Assembly: GCF_023130475.1 (NCBI RefSeq)
Contig: NZ_JAKHEX010000007.1
Span: 1-64,000, forward strand
Source: Aciditerrimonas ferrireducens
GTDB taxonomy: Bacteria; Actinomycetota; Acidimicrobiia; Acidimicrobiales; UBA8190
Length of the DNA: 64,000 nucleotides
Reading direction: 5' to 3'
A program made the position numbers and the translations under genes. Under the pieces are notes generated by a model. That model was not told the origin of the DNA. It made no database searches and saw only the letters and a list, made by a program, of their open reading frames with translations. This document shows positions 54,301 to 62,267 of the stretch, in pieces (positions within the stretch are counted from its first letter, which is position 1; every line of letters begins with the position of its first letter).

Positions 54301-54314
54301 GACCTCGCGAGGTC
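54301..54314. promoter_or_regulatory. perfect 14-bp palindrome before the transporter operon
   Basis: GACCTCGCGAGGTC is fully self-complementary and ends one base before the GGAGG-rich ribosome-binding region of the substrate-binding protein gene. Candidate operator or RNA hairpin masking translation. Confidence 0.55.
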
Positions 54315-54335
54315 GGGAGGAGGGGAGGAACAACC

Positions 54336-55439
54336 GTGCGTCTCCGGTTCACTCGGCGCCACACCAGCCGTCGCCGTTCCAAGACCGCGGGCCTCGTGCT
54401 CGCTGCCGTGGCCCTCGGGGCCGCGGCGTGCAGCTCGTCGAGCAGCTCCAGCTCGACCAAGCCAGCGGCCAGCACGGCCCACCAGGGCTACACCATCGGC
54501 TTCTCCAACCCACAGGGAACCCAGCCGGTGCTCGACACCTTCCAGCAGGCCTTGACCGAGGCGGCCAAGCGGCAGGGCATCACCGTGACCTCGCTCAATG
54601 CGGCCCTCTCCGTTTCCAATCAGGTCTCCGACATCCAGCAGTTCATCAACGAGAAGGTCAAGGCCATCGTGGTCTTCCCCCTGGCCGGCCCGCCGCTCGT
54701 GCCCGTCCTCACCGCTGCCCGCAAGGCCGGCATCGTCGTGCTGGGGTACAACGCGGTGACCTCGACGAGCCCGATCACCTCGGCGCAGCAGCTCTACCCC
54801 TACAACGCCGACATCAACCAGGGCCTCATCCACGAAGGGGCCAAGCTGGCCGCCCAGTTCGTGGCCAAGGCTCTCGGGGGCAAGGGCAACGTGCTCGGGG
54901 TCGACATCGCTGCCCCGGTGCCGTCGCTCCACGCCTTCATGCACGCCGAGGAGGCCGACGTCACCGCCGCCAGCTCCGGCATCCACTGGCTCGAGACGGT
55001 CCACGACCAGACCGACGACATCGCTGGCGCAGCAGGCCCGGTCGCTGACGCCCTCACGAAGTACCACGACAACGTCCAAGCGGTCATGGCCTACTTCGAC
55101 GGTGCCGCCGAGGGCGCCGCCCAAGCCCTGAAGGCCGCCGGCGTCCACGCTGTGGTGGTCGGCCAGCAGGGCAACGCCGACGGCATCGCAGCCATCCGGT
55201 CCGGCGAGATGGACGCCACCATCAACGAGCTGCCTTACGAGCAGGCCCTCATCGCCCTCAAGATGGTCGAGGACCTCGTGGCCGGCAAGAGCGTCCCCCC
55301 CGTCGTCCACCCGCCGGTCCAGCTCGTCACCAAGGCGAACCTCTCCAGCTACGTCCCCTGGAGCACCGGCCTCAAGGAGGTGGCCGACGGCACCCTCACC
55401 CCGCCAGCTACCCTGAGCGCCAACCCGACCGTCGGCTGA
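54336..55439 (+). CDS. ABC transporter substrate-binding lipoprotein (ribose/sugar type, Peripla_BP_4)
   Basis: A 367-residue lipoprotein with signal helix GLVLAAVALGAAACSSS (lipobox GAAAC) and a Ser-rich linker. The binding domain starts YTIGFSNPQGTQPVLDTFQQ and shows NAALSVSNQVSDIQQFINE, VVVGQQGNADGIAAIRSG and INELPYEQALIALK, all typical of ribose-type receptors. In catabolic settings this receptor class can bind non-sugar ligands. First gene of a five-gene operon divergent from the dioxygenase operon. GGAGG sites precede the GTG. Confidence 0.88.
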   Translation: MRLRFTRRHTSRRRSKTAGLVLAAVALGAAACSSSSSSSSTKPAASTAHQGYTIGFSNPQGTQPVLDTFQQALTEAAKRQGITVTSLNAALSVSNQVSDIQQFINEKVKAIVVFPLAGPPLVPVLTAARKAGIVVLGYNAVTSTSPITSAQQLYPYNADINQGLIHEGAKLAAQFVAKALGGKGNVLGVDIAAPVPSLHAFMHAEEADVTAASSGIHWLETVHDQTDDIAGAAGPVADALTKYHDNVQAVMAYFDGAAEGAAQALKAAGVHAVVVGQQGNADGIAAIRSGEMDATINELPYEQALIALKMVEDLVAGKSVPPVVHPPVQLVTKANLSSYVPWSTGLKEVADGTLTPPATLSANPTVG

Positions 55440-55441
55440 GG

Positions 55442-57019
55442 GTGAGCCTGGTGGCACCCCGCCGCCATCCCACGGAGCACATTGCCGATCGCTCCGGGCC
55501 GAGCCTTCATCCCGTGCCGGTCCTCGAGGCTCGCCAGGTCGTCCGTCGATTCGGCAAGGTCACGGTCCTGCGGGGCGTGGACTTCGTCCTCCATGCCGGC
55601 GAGGTCCACGCCCTGGCGGGGGCCAACGGCTCGGGCAAGTCCACCCTGGTGCGCATCCTCTCCGGGGCGCTGCGGCCCTCGGAGGGCACTGTCGTCGTCG
55701 GGGGCGCCCCGGTCCGCCTCCGCTCGCCCCACGACGGCCTGCACCTCGGCATCGCCACCGTGCCCCAGGAGCTCCCTCTGGTACCCAGCCTGAGCATCGC
55801 CGAGAACCTCTTCCTCGGTGCCCTCCCCCGCCGCCGGGGTGTCGTGACCTGGCGAGAGCTGCGTCGACGGGCGCTCGACGCGCTTCGGTCCGTCGACCCC
55901 GAAGGCCGCCTCGCCCCTGACCGGCCGGTCGCCGAGCTCGACCTGGCCGATCGCCAGCTCGTCGCCATCGCCCGAGCCCTGCTCCACGGCGCCCGGGTCC
56001 TGCTCTTCGACGAACCCACCAGCGCCCTGCCCGGCCCCGCGGCCAACCGGCTCCTCGAGCTCATCCGCCTGCTCCGATCCGAAGGCCGCGCCATTGCCCT
56101 CGTCAGCCAGCGGCTCGACGACATCACCGCCGTCGCCGACCGGGTCTCGGTCCTGCGCGACGGGTGCATGGTGGCCGAGCTCCCCGGCGACCAGGCCCGG
56201 GCCGCCACCCTGGCCGAGCTCATGGTCGGCCACCCCGTCCACGCGCACCACACCCCGGTCCGTACGAGAGGAGCGGGGGAGCTCCTCTCGGTCGAGGACC
56301 TCGACCCCGCCGGTCGAGGGATCCCCATCTCCTTCGGTGTCCGTCCCGGCGAGCTCCTCGGCCTCGCCGGCCTCCCCGGCTCGGGCGTCGACGAGCTCCT
56401 CGCCTCGCTGGCCGGGCGGCGCAAGGCCGCCGCCGGCCGGATCCGGCTGGCCGGCCGGGACCTGACCGGCCTCGGCGTCGTCCGTCGAGCCCGCCTCGGC
56501 GTCGCCTACGTCTCCGGCGACCGTCGCCGAGAGGGGATCGTCCCGAACGCCACCGTGGCCGAGAACCTCACCCTGGCCCTGACCAGCCGGGCCAGCCTCC
56601 GGCCCCTCCGGCGGGCTTCCCTCGTCGAGCGGGTGGCCGGTGTCCTCCGGGATCTCGACGTCAAGCCCAACGATCCCACCGCTCTGGCCGGCACCCTCTC
56701 GGGCGGCAACCAGCAGAAGCTCGTCGTGGGTCGCTGGCTCCTCGCCGGGGCCCGGCTGTGGCTCCTCGCCGACCCCACCCGGGGCGTCGACGTCCATGCC
56801 CGGGCGGACATCCACCGCCTGCTGCGACACCAGGTCGCCGAAGGCGGTGCCGCCGTCATGACCTCCTCAGAGCTGGCCGAGCTCCTCGAGGTCTGCGACC
56901 GCATCCTGGTCGTCCACCGGGGTGCGCTCGTCGCCGAGGTCGATCCTGCGCAGACCAGCGAACACGACCTGCTGGCGCTGGTCGGGGGTGCCGAGCCTGC
57001 CAGGGAAAGGAGCCAGTGA
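55442..57019 (+). CDS. ABC transporter ATPase with two nucleotide-binding domains (RbsA/MglA type)
   Basis: A 525-residue double ATPase. Domain 1 has Walker A GANGSGKST and Walker B VLLFDEPTSAL, but its signature is LDLADRQ instead of LSxxQ. Domain 2 has a canonical LSGGNQQK signature, but its Walker A is lost (GLPGSGVDE) and its Walker B reads LLADPTRG, with Asp-Glu changed to Ala-Asp. Thus one composite ATP site is complete and the other is degenerate in all three elements, an extreme form of the asymmetry known in this family. It starts 3 bases after the receptor stop and overlaps the permease by one base. Confidence 0.9.
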   Translation: MSLVAPRRHPTEHIADRSGPSLHPVPVLEARQVVRRFGKVTVLRGVDFVLHAGEVHALAGANGSGKSTLVRILSGALRPSEGTVVVGGAPVRLRSPHDGLHLGIATVPQELPLVPSLSIAENLFLGALPRRRGVVTWRELRRRALDALRSVDPEGRLAPDRPVAELDLADRQLVAIARALLHGARVLLFDEPTSALPGPAANRLLELIRLLRSEGRAIALVSQRLDDITAVADRVSVLRDGCMVAELPGDQARAATLAELMVGHPVHAHHTPVRTRGAGELLSVEDLDPAGRGIPISFGVRPGELLGLAGLPGSGVDELLASLAGRRKAAAGRIRLAGRDLTGLGVVRRARLGVAYVSGDRRREGIVPNATVAENLTLALTSRASLRPLRRASLVERVAGVLRDLDVKPNDPTALAGTLSGGNQQKLVVGRWLLAGARLWLLADPTRGVDVHARADIHRLLRHQVAEGGAAVMTSSELAELLEVCDRILVVHRGALVAEVDPAQTSEHDLLALVGGAEPARERSQ

Positions 57020-58062
57020 TGTCCCTCCCCGACACCGCCCGCCAGGACCTCGTCGGTCCCACGCACCCGACCCCGACCGAAACCCCCCGTTCGGGCCTCC
57101 GGCACCACCTGCGCCGCGGCCACCAGCATGTCCGCGGCTACCTCGGGGCCCTGCTCGCCCTCGCCGTGCTCGTCGTCGTCCTCGTTGCCACCGAACCCAC
57201 CTTCCTCACCACCGGCAACCTCAAGAACGTCCTGGTCACCAACAGCTCGCTCTTCATCGTCTCGGTCGGCATGACCTTCGTCCTGCTCTCCGCCGGTTTC
57301 GACCTCTCGGTCGGCGCCATCATGGCCGGGGCCGAAGAGGTCCTCTATCTCCTGCTCCACGCCGGTGTCCCCGCCCCTCTCGCCATCGTCGTCGTCCTCC
57401 TCGGGGGGTTCCTCCTCGGCGCTGGCCTGAACGGTCTCCTCATCGGCGTGGCCGGCCTCAACTTCTTCGTCGTGACCCTCGGCAGCATGACCCTCCTCTA
57501 CGGGGTCGTCGACGTGGTGACGAACGGTGCCAGCCAGACCATCAGCTCCTCGGTCCTGGCCCACCTGGGCAACGGCACCGTCCTCGGCGTCCCGGCCCCG
57601 GTCGTCGTCCTCGTCGTCGTCATCGTCCTCGGTGGCCTCGTCCTGCGCTGGACGCCCTACGGTCGTGCGGTCTACGCCACCGGTGGCAACCGGGAGGCGG
57701 CACGCCTCGCCGGCATCCGGGTCCCCCTGGTCGTCATGAGCGTCTACGGCATTGCCGGTCTGTGCGCCGCCCTGGCCGGGGTGGTCGAGGCCGGGCGGCT
57801 GGCGTCCGCCACCCCGACCGCCGGGTCCTCCATCGCCCTCATCAGCGGCGCCGCGGTCCTCCTCGGGGGCACCAGCCTCTTCGGCGGTGTCGGTGGCTTG
57901 ACCGGCACCGTGGTCGGCGTCTTGGTCATCGCCGTCCTGGGCAACGCCGTCAACCTGCTCGGCGTCTCCAACTTCTGGCAGGACGTCGTCACCGGGGCGG
58001 TCCTCCTCGGCGCCATCCTCCTCGACCGCCTGCAGAAACGTGGCCAACCTTCCGGCCACTGA
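57019..58062 (+). CDS. ABC transporter permease (RbsC type)
   Basis: A 347-residue membrane protein with about nine helices. Family segments are TTGNLKNVLVTNSSLFIVSVGMTFVLL-like sequence, SAGFDLSVGAIMA, NFFVVTLGSMTLLYG, YGRAVYATGGNREAARLAGI and the late GGTSLFGGVGGLTGTVVG. Only one permease is encoded, so it probably forms a homodimer. The ATG at 57019 has AAAGGAG six bases upstream. Its 3' end overlaps the ThDP enzyme by 23 bases. Confidence 0.9.
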   Translation: MSLPDTARQDLVGPTHPTPTETPRSGLRHHLRRGHQHVRGYLGALLALAVLVVVLVATEPTFLTTGNLKNVLVTNSSLFIVSVGMTFVLLSAGFDLSVGAIMAGAEEVLYLLLHAGVPAPLAIVVVLLGGFLLGAGLNGLLIGVAGLNFFVVTLGSMTLLYGVVDVVTNGASQTISSSVLAHLGNGTVLGVPAPVVVLVVVIVLGGLVLRWTPYGRAVYATGGNREAARLAGIRVPLVVMSVYGIAGLCAALAGVVEAGRLASATPTAGSSIALISGAAVLLGGTSLFGGVGGLTGTVVGVLVIAVLGNAVNLLGVSNFWQDVVTGAVLLGAILLDRLQKRGQPSGH

Positions 58063-59728
58063 GCACGCCGGGCGACCCGAGCGCCGGGTGCGCGAGGCCC
58101 TCGCCGACGCCTTCGTGGCCGAGGGGCTCACCACCGTCTTCGGCCTCATGGGCGACGGCACCAAGCGCTGGATGCTCGACATGGCCGCTCGGGGGGCTCG
58201 CGTGGTCCAGGTCCGCCACGAAGGGGCCGGCTGCGCCATGGCGGACGGAGCTGCCCGGGCCACCGGCCAGCCGGTGCTCTGCGCCGTCACCTACGGCCCG
58301 GGGGTCAGTCAGCTCAGCACCGCGCTCCTCGTGGCCGCCAAGCACCGCACGCCCCTCGTGGTCTTCGCAGCGGACGTCCCGACCCACCAGCGAGACCGCA
58401 AGGGCCAGCTCGACGTCTCGACCCGGCAGCTGCTCGAGGCAGCCCAGACCGAGGTCCACGAAGTCCTTCCCGGCCAGGACCCCATGGGCCTCGTCCGACG
58501 GGCCGTCGGCCGGGCCCGTTGCCACGGCCGCCCGGTGGCCGTCCTCGCCGGCCCCGAGGTCCAAGAGCTCCCCGCTCCCCCGCCCACCGGACTCCGCCGG
58601 CCCCCACTCGACCCGCCGGTCGCCCTCCCCCACCCCGAAGTCGTCGCCCAGGCCGCGCAGCGCCTGACGTCCGCTTCCCGACCCGTCCTTCTGGCCGGGG
58701 CCGGCGCCGCCCGGGCCGGCGCTGGCCACGCCCTCGTGGCCCTGGCCGACCGCCTCGGCGCCCGCCTGGCCACGAGCTTCGGCGCCAAGGGCCTCTTCGA
58801 CCCCCATCCGGCCAACCTCGGGCTGGCCGGCGGCTTCGCCCTGCCAGCGACCAAGGAGGCTCTCGCCCGCGCCGATCTGCTCCTCGCGGTCGGGGCCAGC
58901 CTGAACTTCCACACCACCGACCAAGGCCAGGCCTTCCCTCGCGCCCGGGTCCTCCTGGTCGATCAGCGCCCCGACGCCGCCCTGGAGGCCACCGTCCCCC
59001 TCGACGCCTTCCTCCTCGGGGACGCCCGGCTCGTCACCGAGCAGCTCCTCGCGGCGCTCCCGGATCGTCCCTCGCCCGCTGGCCCCTGGCAGAGCGGCGT
59101 CCCGGTGGTCGACGCCTCGGGCGACCTCCGCCGGGAAGCGCTCCGCCGATCTCCCCAGGCCCTCGAGCCGCACCGCTTGGACCCCCGGGTCCTCATGCTG
59201 GCCCTCGACGAAGTCCTGCCCGAGGACGCCCTCGTCGTCGTCGGCGGCGGCCACCACATGGGGTTCGCTGCCCAATACCTCACGAACCGCAGCGGGCGCC
59301 GGCAGTTCCTCATGGCCTTCGACTTCATGACCACCGGTCAGGCCGTCCCCACGGCCATCGGCGTCGCCCTCGCTCGCCCCGAGCGGCCGGTGGTGGCCAT
59401 CGAGGGCGACGCCAGCTTCCTCATGCACGTCCAGGAGCTCGAGACCGCGGCCCGGATCGGGGCCCGCCTCCTCGTGGTGGTCATCGACGACCAAGCCCTC
59501 GGCGCCGAGGTGCACGCCCTCGAGGCCGAGGGCCTCGACCCGACCCTCGCGCTCGTCCCCACGCCCGACCTGGCCCGCCTGGCCGAGGCCCTCGGCGGCC
59601 GGGGCCGGCGCATCGACGACCTGACCCAGGTCGCCAGCCTCCCCGGCTGGTTCGACCCGACCCACAGCCCCCCCGTGCCCCACGTCGTCGACTGCCTGGT
59701 CTCCCGCCGGGTGGTCGGACCGGGCTGA
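58040..59728 (+). CDS. ThDP-dependent enzyme (acetolactate synthase / benzoylformate decarboxylase-like)
   Basis: A 562-residue three-domain ThDP enzyme. The cofactor-activating Glu is in VRHEGAGCAMADGAAR, the central domain contains RPVLLAGAGAARAGAG, and the ThDP/Mg region is IEGDASFLMHVQELETA...VVVIDDQALG. In that motif the usual GDG and NN are GDA and DD, a notable change for Mg2+ binding. It may decarboxylate or condense a 2-oxo acid. It follows the importer genes in the same operon, so it probably acts on the imported compound or on a product of its breakdown. Confidence 0.8.
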   Translation: MANLPATEHAGRPERRVREALADAFVAEGLTTVFGLMGDGTKRWMLDMAARGARVVQVRHEGAGCAMADGAARATGQPVLCAVTYGPGVSQLSTALLVAAKHRTPLVVFAADVPTHQRDRKGQLDVSTRQLLEAAQTEVHEVLPGQDPMGLVRRAVGRARCHGRPVAVLAGPEVQELPAPPPTGLRRPPLDPPVALPHPEVVAQAAQRLTSASRPVLLAGAGAARAGAGHALVALADRLGARLATSFGAKGLFDPHPANLGLAGGFALPATKEALARADLLLAVGASLNFHTTDQGQAFPRARVLLVDQRPDAALEATVPLDAFLLGDARLVTEQLLAALPDRPSPAGPWQSGVPVVDASGDLRREALRRSPQALEPHRLDPRVLMLALDEVLPEDALVVVGGGHHMGFAAQYLTNRSGRRQFLMAFDFMTTGQAVPTAIGVALARPERPVVAIEGDASFLMHVQELETAARIGARLLVVVIDDQALGAEVHALEAEGLDPTLALVPTPDLARLAEALGGRGRRIDDLTQVASLPGWFDPTHSPPVPHVVDCLVSRRVVGPG

Positions 59729-59751
59729 TCCCGAGAAAGGAGCGCTCGACC

Positions 59752-60921
59752 GTGAGCATCGCCGTCGTCCGCATCGGTTCGTCCCACATCGGGGACCTCG
59801 CCGGCACCCCCCTCGACGGGGACGCCCTCGTCCTCGAGGACGAGCGCATCGCCTGGGTCGGGACCAGCGAGGAGGTCCGGCCCGCCGACCACCGTCTCGT
59901 CGTCGACGCCGCCGGGGCCGGGGTCGTCCCGGGCTTCATCGATTCCCACGTCCACGTGACCTTCGGCGACTACACCCCCCGCCAGCAGACCGTCGGCTTC
60001 CTCGAGAGCTACCTCCACGGCGGCATGACCCGGGCCATCTCGGCCAGCGAGGTCCACGTCCCGGGCCGTCCCACCGACCCCGCCGGGGTCAAGGCCCTCG
60101 CGGTGGCGGCCGAGCGCTGCTTCCGCTCCTACCGGCCCGGGGGGGTCACCGTCCATGCCGGTTCGGTCATCTTGGAGCCAGGCCTTACCGAGGCCGACTT
60201 CGTCGAGCTCCGCCAGGCCGGCGTCTGGCTCGCCAAGGCTGGTTTCGGCGCCTTCCCCGACCCCATGGGCTACGTCCCCGTCGTCCAGGCGGCCCGCCGG
60301 GCAGGCCTGGTCGTCATGTGCCACACCGGTGGCGGGTCCATCCCGGGCAGCCAGCGGGCCATCGGCGCGGAGGCCCTCTTGGCGATGCAACCGAACATCG
60401 CCGGTCACGTCAACGGCGGGCCCACGGCCATGAGCGACGAGGACAACCAGCGGGTGGTCCTCGAAGGAGGCGACATGGCCCTCCAGCTCGTCCAAGCCGG
60501 CAACCTCCGCTCGGCCATCGACATCGCCCGCCTGGCCCTCGAGCACCACCAGGAGCACCGTCTGCTGCTCGCCAGCGACACCCCCACCGGCACCGGCATG
60601 ATCCCCCTGGCGCTCCTCCGGACCATGGCCGAACTGGTCTCCCTCGGGCCCCTCAGCCCCGAGCTGGCCCTCGCCGCGGTGACCGGCTCCGTGGCCCGGG
60701 TCTACGACCTGCCCGCCGGCCGCCTGGCGCTCGGGGCTCCCGCCGACCTGCTGGTCCTCGACGCGCCGGTCGGGTCCGTGGCGAAGGACTGGAAGGGTGC
60801 CCTCCGACTCGGGGACCTCCCGGCGGTCGCCGTGGCCCTGACCGCCGGGGAGCTCCGGTTCACCCGGAGCCGCAACACGCCCCCGCCCAGCCGGCCGGTC
60901 ACGGTCGTCCACCCGGCCTGA
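59752..60921 (+). CDS. amidohydrolase, enamidase-like
   Basis: A 389-residue metal-dependent amidohydrolase. Metal ligands are His66 and His68 in IDSHVHVTFG, a His in VVMCHTGGGSIPGS, a His in IAGHVNGGPTAMSDE and the Asp in LLASDTPTGTGMIPL. The segments SIPGS, HVNGGPTA, SDTPTGTGMIPL, GSVAKD and the near-terminal SRNTPP closely follow what I recall of enamidase from nicotinate-fermenting Eubacterium barkeri, which hydrolyses 6-oxo-tetrahydronicotinate to formylglutarate and ammonia. This match is from memory, not from an alignment. It would fit cleavage of a cyclic amide in this operon. AAAGGAG precedes the GTG. Confidence 0.8.
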   Translation: MSIAVVRIGSSHIGDLAGTPLDGDALVLEDERIAWVGTSEEVRPADHRLVVDAAGAGVVPGFIDSHVHVTFGDYTPRQQTVGFLESYLHGGMTRAISASEVHVPGRPTDPAGVKALAVAAERCFRSYRPGGVTVHAGSVILEPGLTEADFVELRQAGVWLAKAGFGAFPDPMGYVPVVQAARRAGLVVMCHTGGGSIPGSQRAIGAEALLAMQPNIAGHVNGGPTAMSDEDNQRVVLEGGDMALQLVQAGNLRSAIDIARLALEHHQEHRLLLASDTPTGTGMIPLALLRTMAELVSLGPLSPELALAAVTGSVARVYDLPAGRLALGAPADLLVLDAPVGSVAKDWKGALRLGDLPAVAVALTAGELRFTRSRNTPPPSRPVTVVHPA

Positions 60922-60927
60922 CCCCCT

Positions 60928-60959
60928 CGGGCTGGCCCTCTCGGACAGGGCCTCGCCCG
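60928..60959. terminator. bidirectional terminator hairpin
   Basis: CGGGC-T-GGCCCT pairs with AGGGCC-TC-GCCCG around a 7-base loop: 11 base pairs with one small internal loop. It lies in the 44-bp gap between two convergent stop codons. Confidence 0.65.
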
Positions 60960-60965
60960 ACCGGG

Positions 60966-62267
60966 TCAGGACAGGCTCGAGGCGGTGGGGATCTGGGGCA
61001 GGGGCAGGACGGTGGTCTGCCAGCGCGCGGCCCCGCTCGTCAGGCCCCCGTCCCCGCTGCTCGGCACCGTGGCGAGCGCCGGGTGCTTCCCCGAGCTGCC
61101 CGCCACCACCACCTCGCTCCCTCCTGCCGACCAGCCCACGCCGTCGGCCACCAGGCCGAACCCGTCCCCCTGCACCGGGGCCACCAGCTGCCACCCGGCC
61201 CCCGAGCCGGCCCGAGCGAGCACCTCGTCGGGGCCCGGCCCCGGGAAGCGGTCGGGGTCCCGGCCGGCCAGGAGCACTTCGACGCCCTGGGGTCCCGCAC
61301 CACCGCCCAACAAGGTCAACCCGCCGGTGATGGTCGCCGGCTGGCCCAGCAGGTCGAGGGACCCCGCCGCCCCGAGCCCTGCGAGGCCGGCCTCCAGTAC
61401 CCCGCCGGGCACCGCCGTGCTCTGCCACCCGACCGTGGCGGCCGCCGGGCTCCCGGCCACGTCGCTCGCCAGCGGCAGGACGGTCGTCGCCCCGCCGCTC
61501 GCTCCCGGCACCACCACGCTCCAGTGGCTCACCTGGCCGCTGCCCGAGACCGCCACCAGGAGGCCCCGAGGCCCGTCGCACCGGCTCCCCACCAGCACCG
61601 AGCCCGAGGGCCCCGGGCCCAGGCCCTCCAGGGTGCAGCGGCTGGCGTCCGTACCGAGCAGCTGGCTGGCCGCGGCGACCGTGGCCCAGCTGGCTCCGCC
61701 GTTCCTCGTCGTGAGCAGTTCGCGCTGGCGGCCCAGGCCCCCCAGGACGACCGCCTGGTCGGTGCTCTCCGCCAGCACCCCCTGGGGTGCGGGGGCCAGG
61801 GGCACCGACAACGCCGTCTCCGACCAGTGCCGGCCCCCGTCCGTGGTGACCGCCACGGCGCCGTCCAGCTGGTAGCGGTAGCTGCCGATCGCCACCCAAG
61901 CGGTTTGGCCACCTGGCAGGCCGCTCACCGCAACCCCGCCCCGCACCACGATGCCCGGCGGGGTCACCTGCGCCACGCTGCCCCCGGCCAACCGTTCGAC
62001 CAGCCAGTCCGGCCGGGCGTTCCCGCCGGGCCCCGAGGAGACGCTGGCTGGGTCGGGCACCACCAACCAGGTGACGCCGCCGCCCGGTCCGCTCACCGCG
62101 TCCACCTCGCCCGTGCCCTCCAGCCGCGGCGCGTTCGGGGGTGCCGCGGCCCGCAGGGTCTTCTTCGAGGGGCTGCTGGCGCAGCTCGCCAGGAGCAGAC
62201 CGAGGACCACCGTGAGGATCAGCAGGCCCCGCTGGCGCCTGCGACCCGCTCGCCCGACCTCAGGCAT
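60966..62267 (-). CDS. exported lipoprotein with propeller-like TTDGG repeats
   Basis: A 433-residue predicted lipoprotein: basic N-terminus, helix LLILTVVLGLLLASC with lipobox LASC. The mature part has scattered repeats such as VAVTTDGGRHWSE, ELLTTRNGGASWAT and DGVGWSAGGSE, related to Ycf48/BNR-like propellers but weaker than the protein at 2261-3616. Ligand unknown. It overlaps the end of the SCO1-fusion gene by 8 bases and is probably co-transcribed with it, suggesting a role near respiratory copper or cytochrome assembly. Confidence 0.72.
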   Translation of the reverse strand: MPEVGRAGRRRQRGLLILTVVLGLLLASCASSPSKKTLRAAAPPNAPRLEGTGEVDAVSGPGGGVTWLVVPDPASVSSGPGGNARPDWLVERLAGGSVAQVTPPGIVVRGGVAVSGLPGGQTAWVAIGSYRYQLDGAVAVTTDGGRHWSETALSVPLAPAPQGVLAESTDQAVVLGGLGRQRELLTTRNGGASWATVAAASQLLGTDASRCTLEGLGPGPSGSVLVGSRCDGPRGLLVAVSGSGQVSHWSVVVPGASGGATTVLPLASDVAGSPAAATVGWQSTAVPGGVLEAGLAGLGAAGSLDLLGQPATITGGLTLLGGGAGPQGVEVLLAGRDPDRFPGPGPDEVLARAGSGAGWQLVAPVQGDGFGLVADGVGWSAGGSEVVVAGSSGKHPALATVPSSGDGGLTSGAARWQTTVLPLPQIPTASSLS

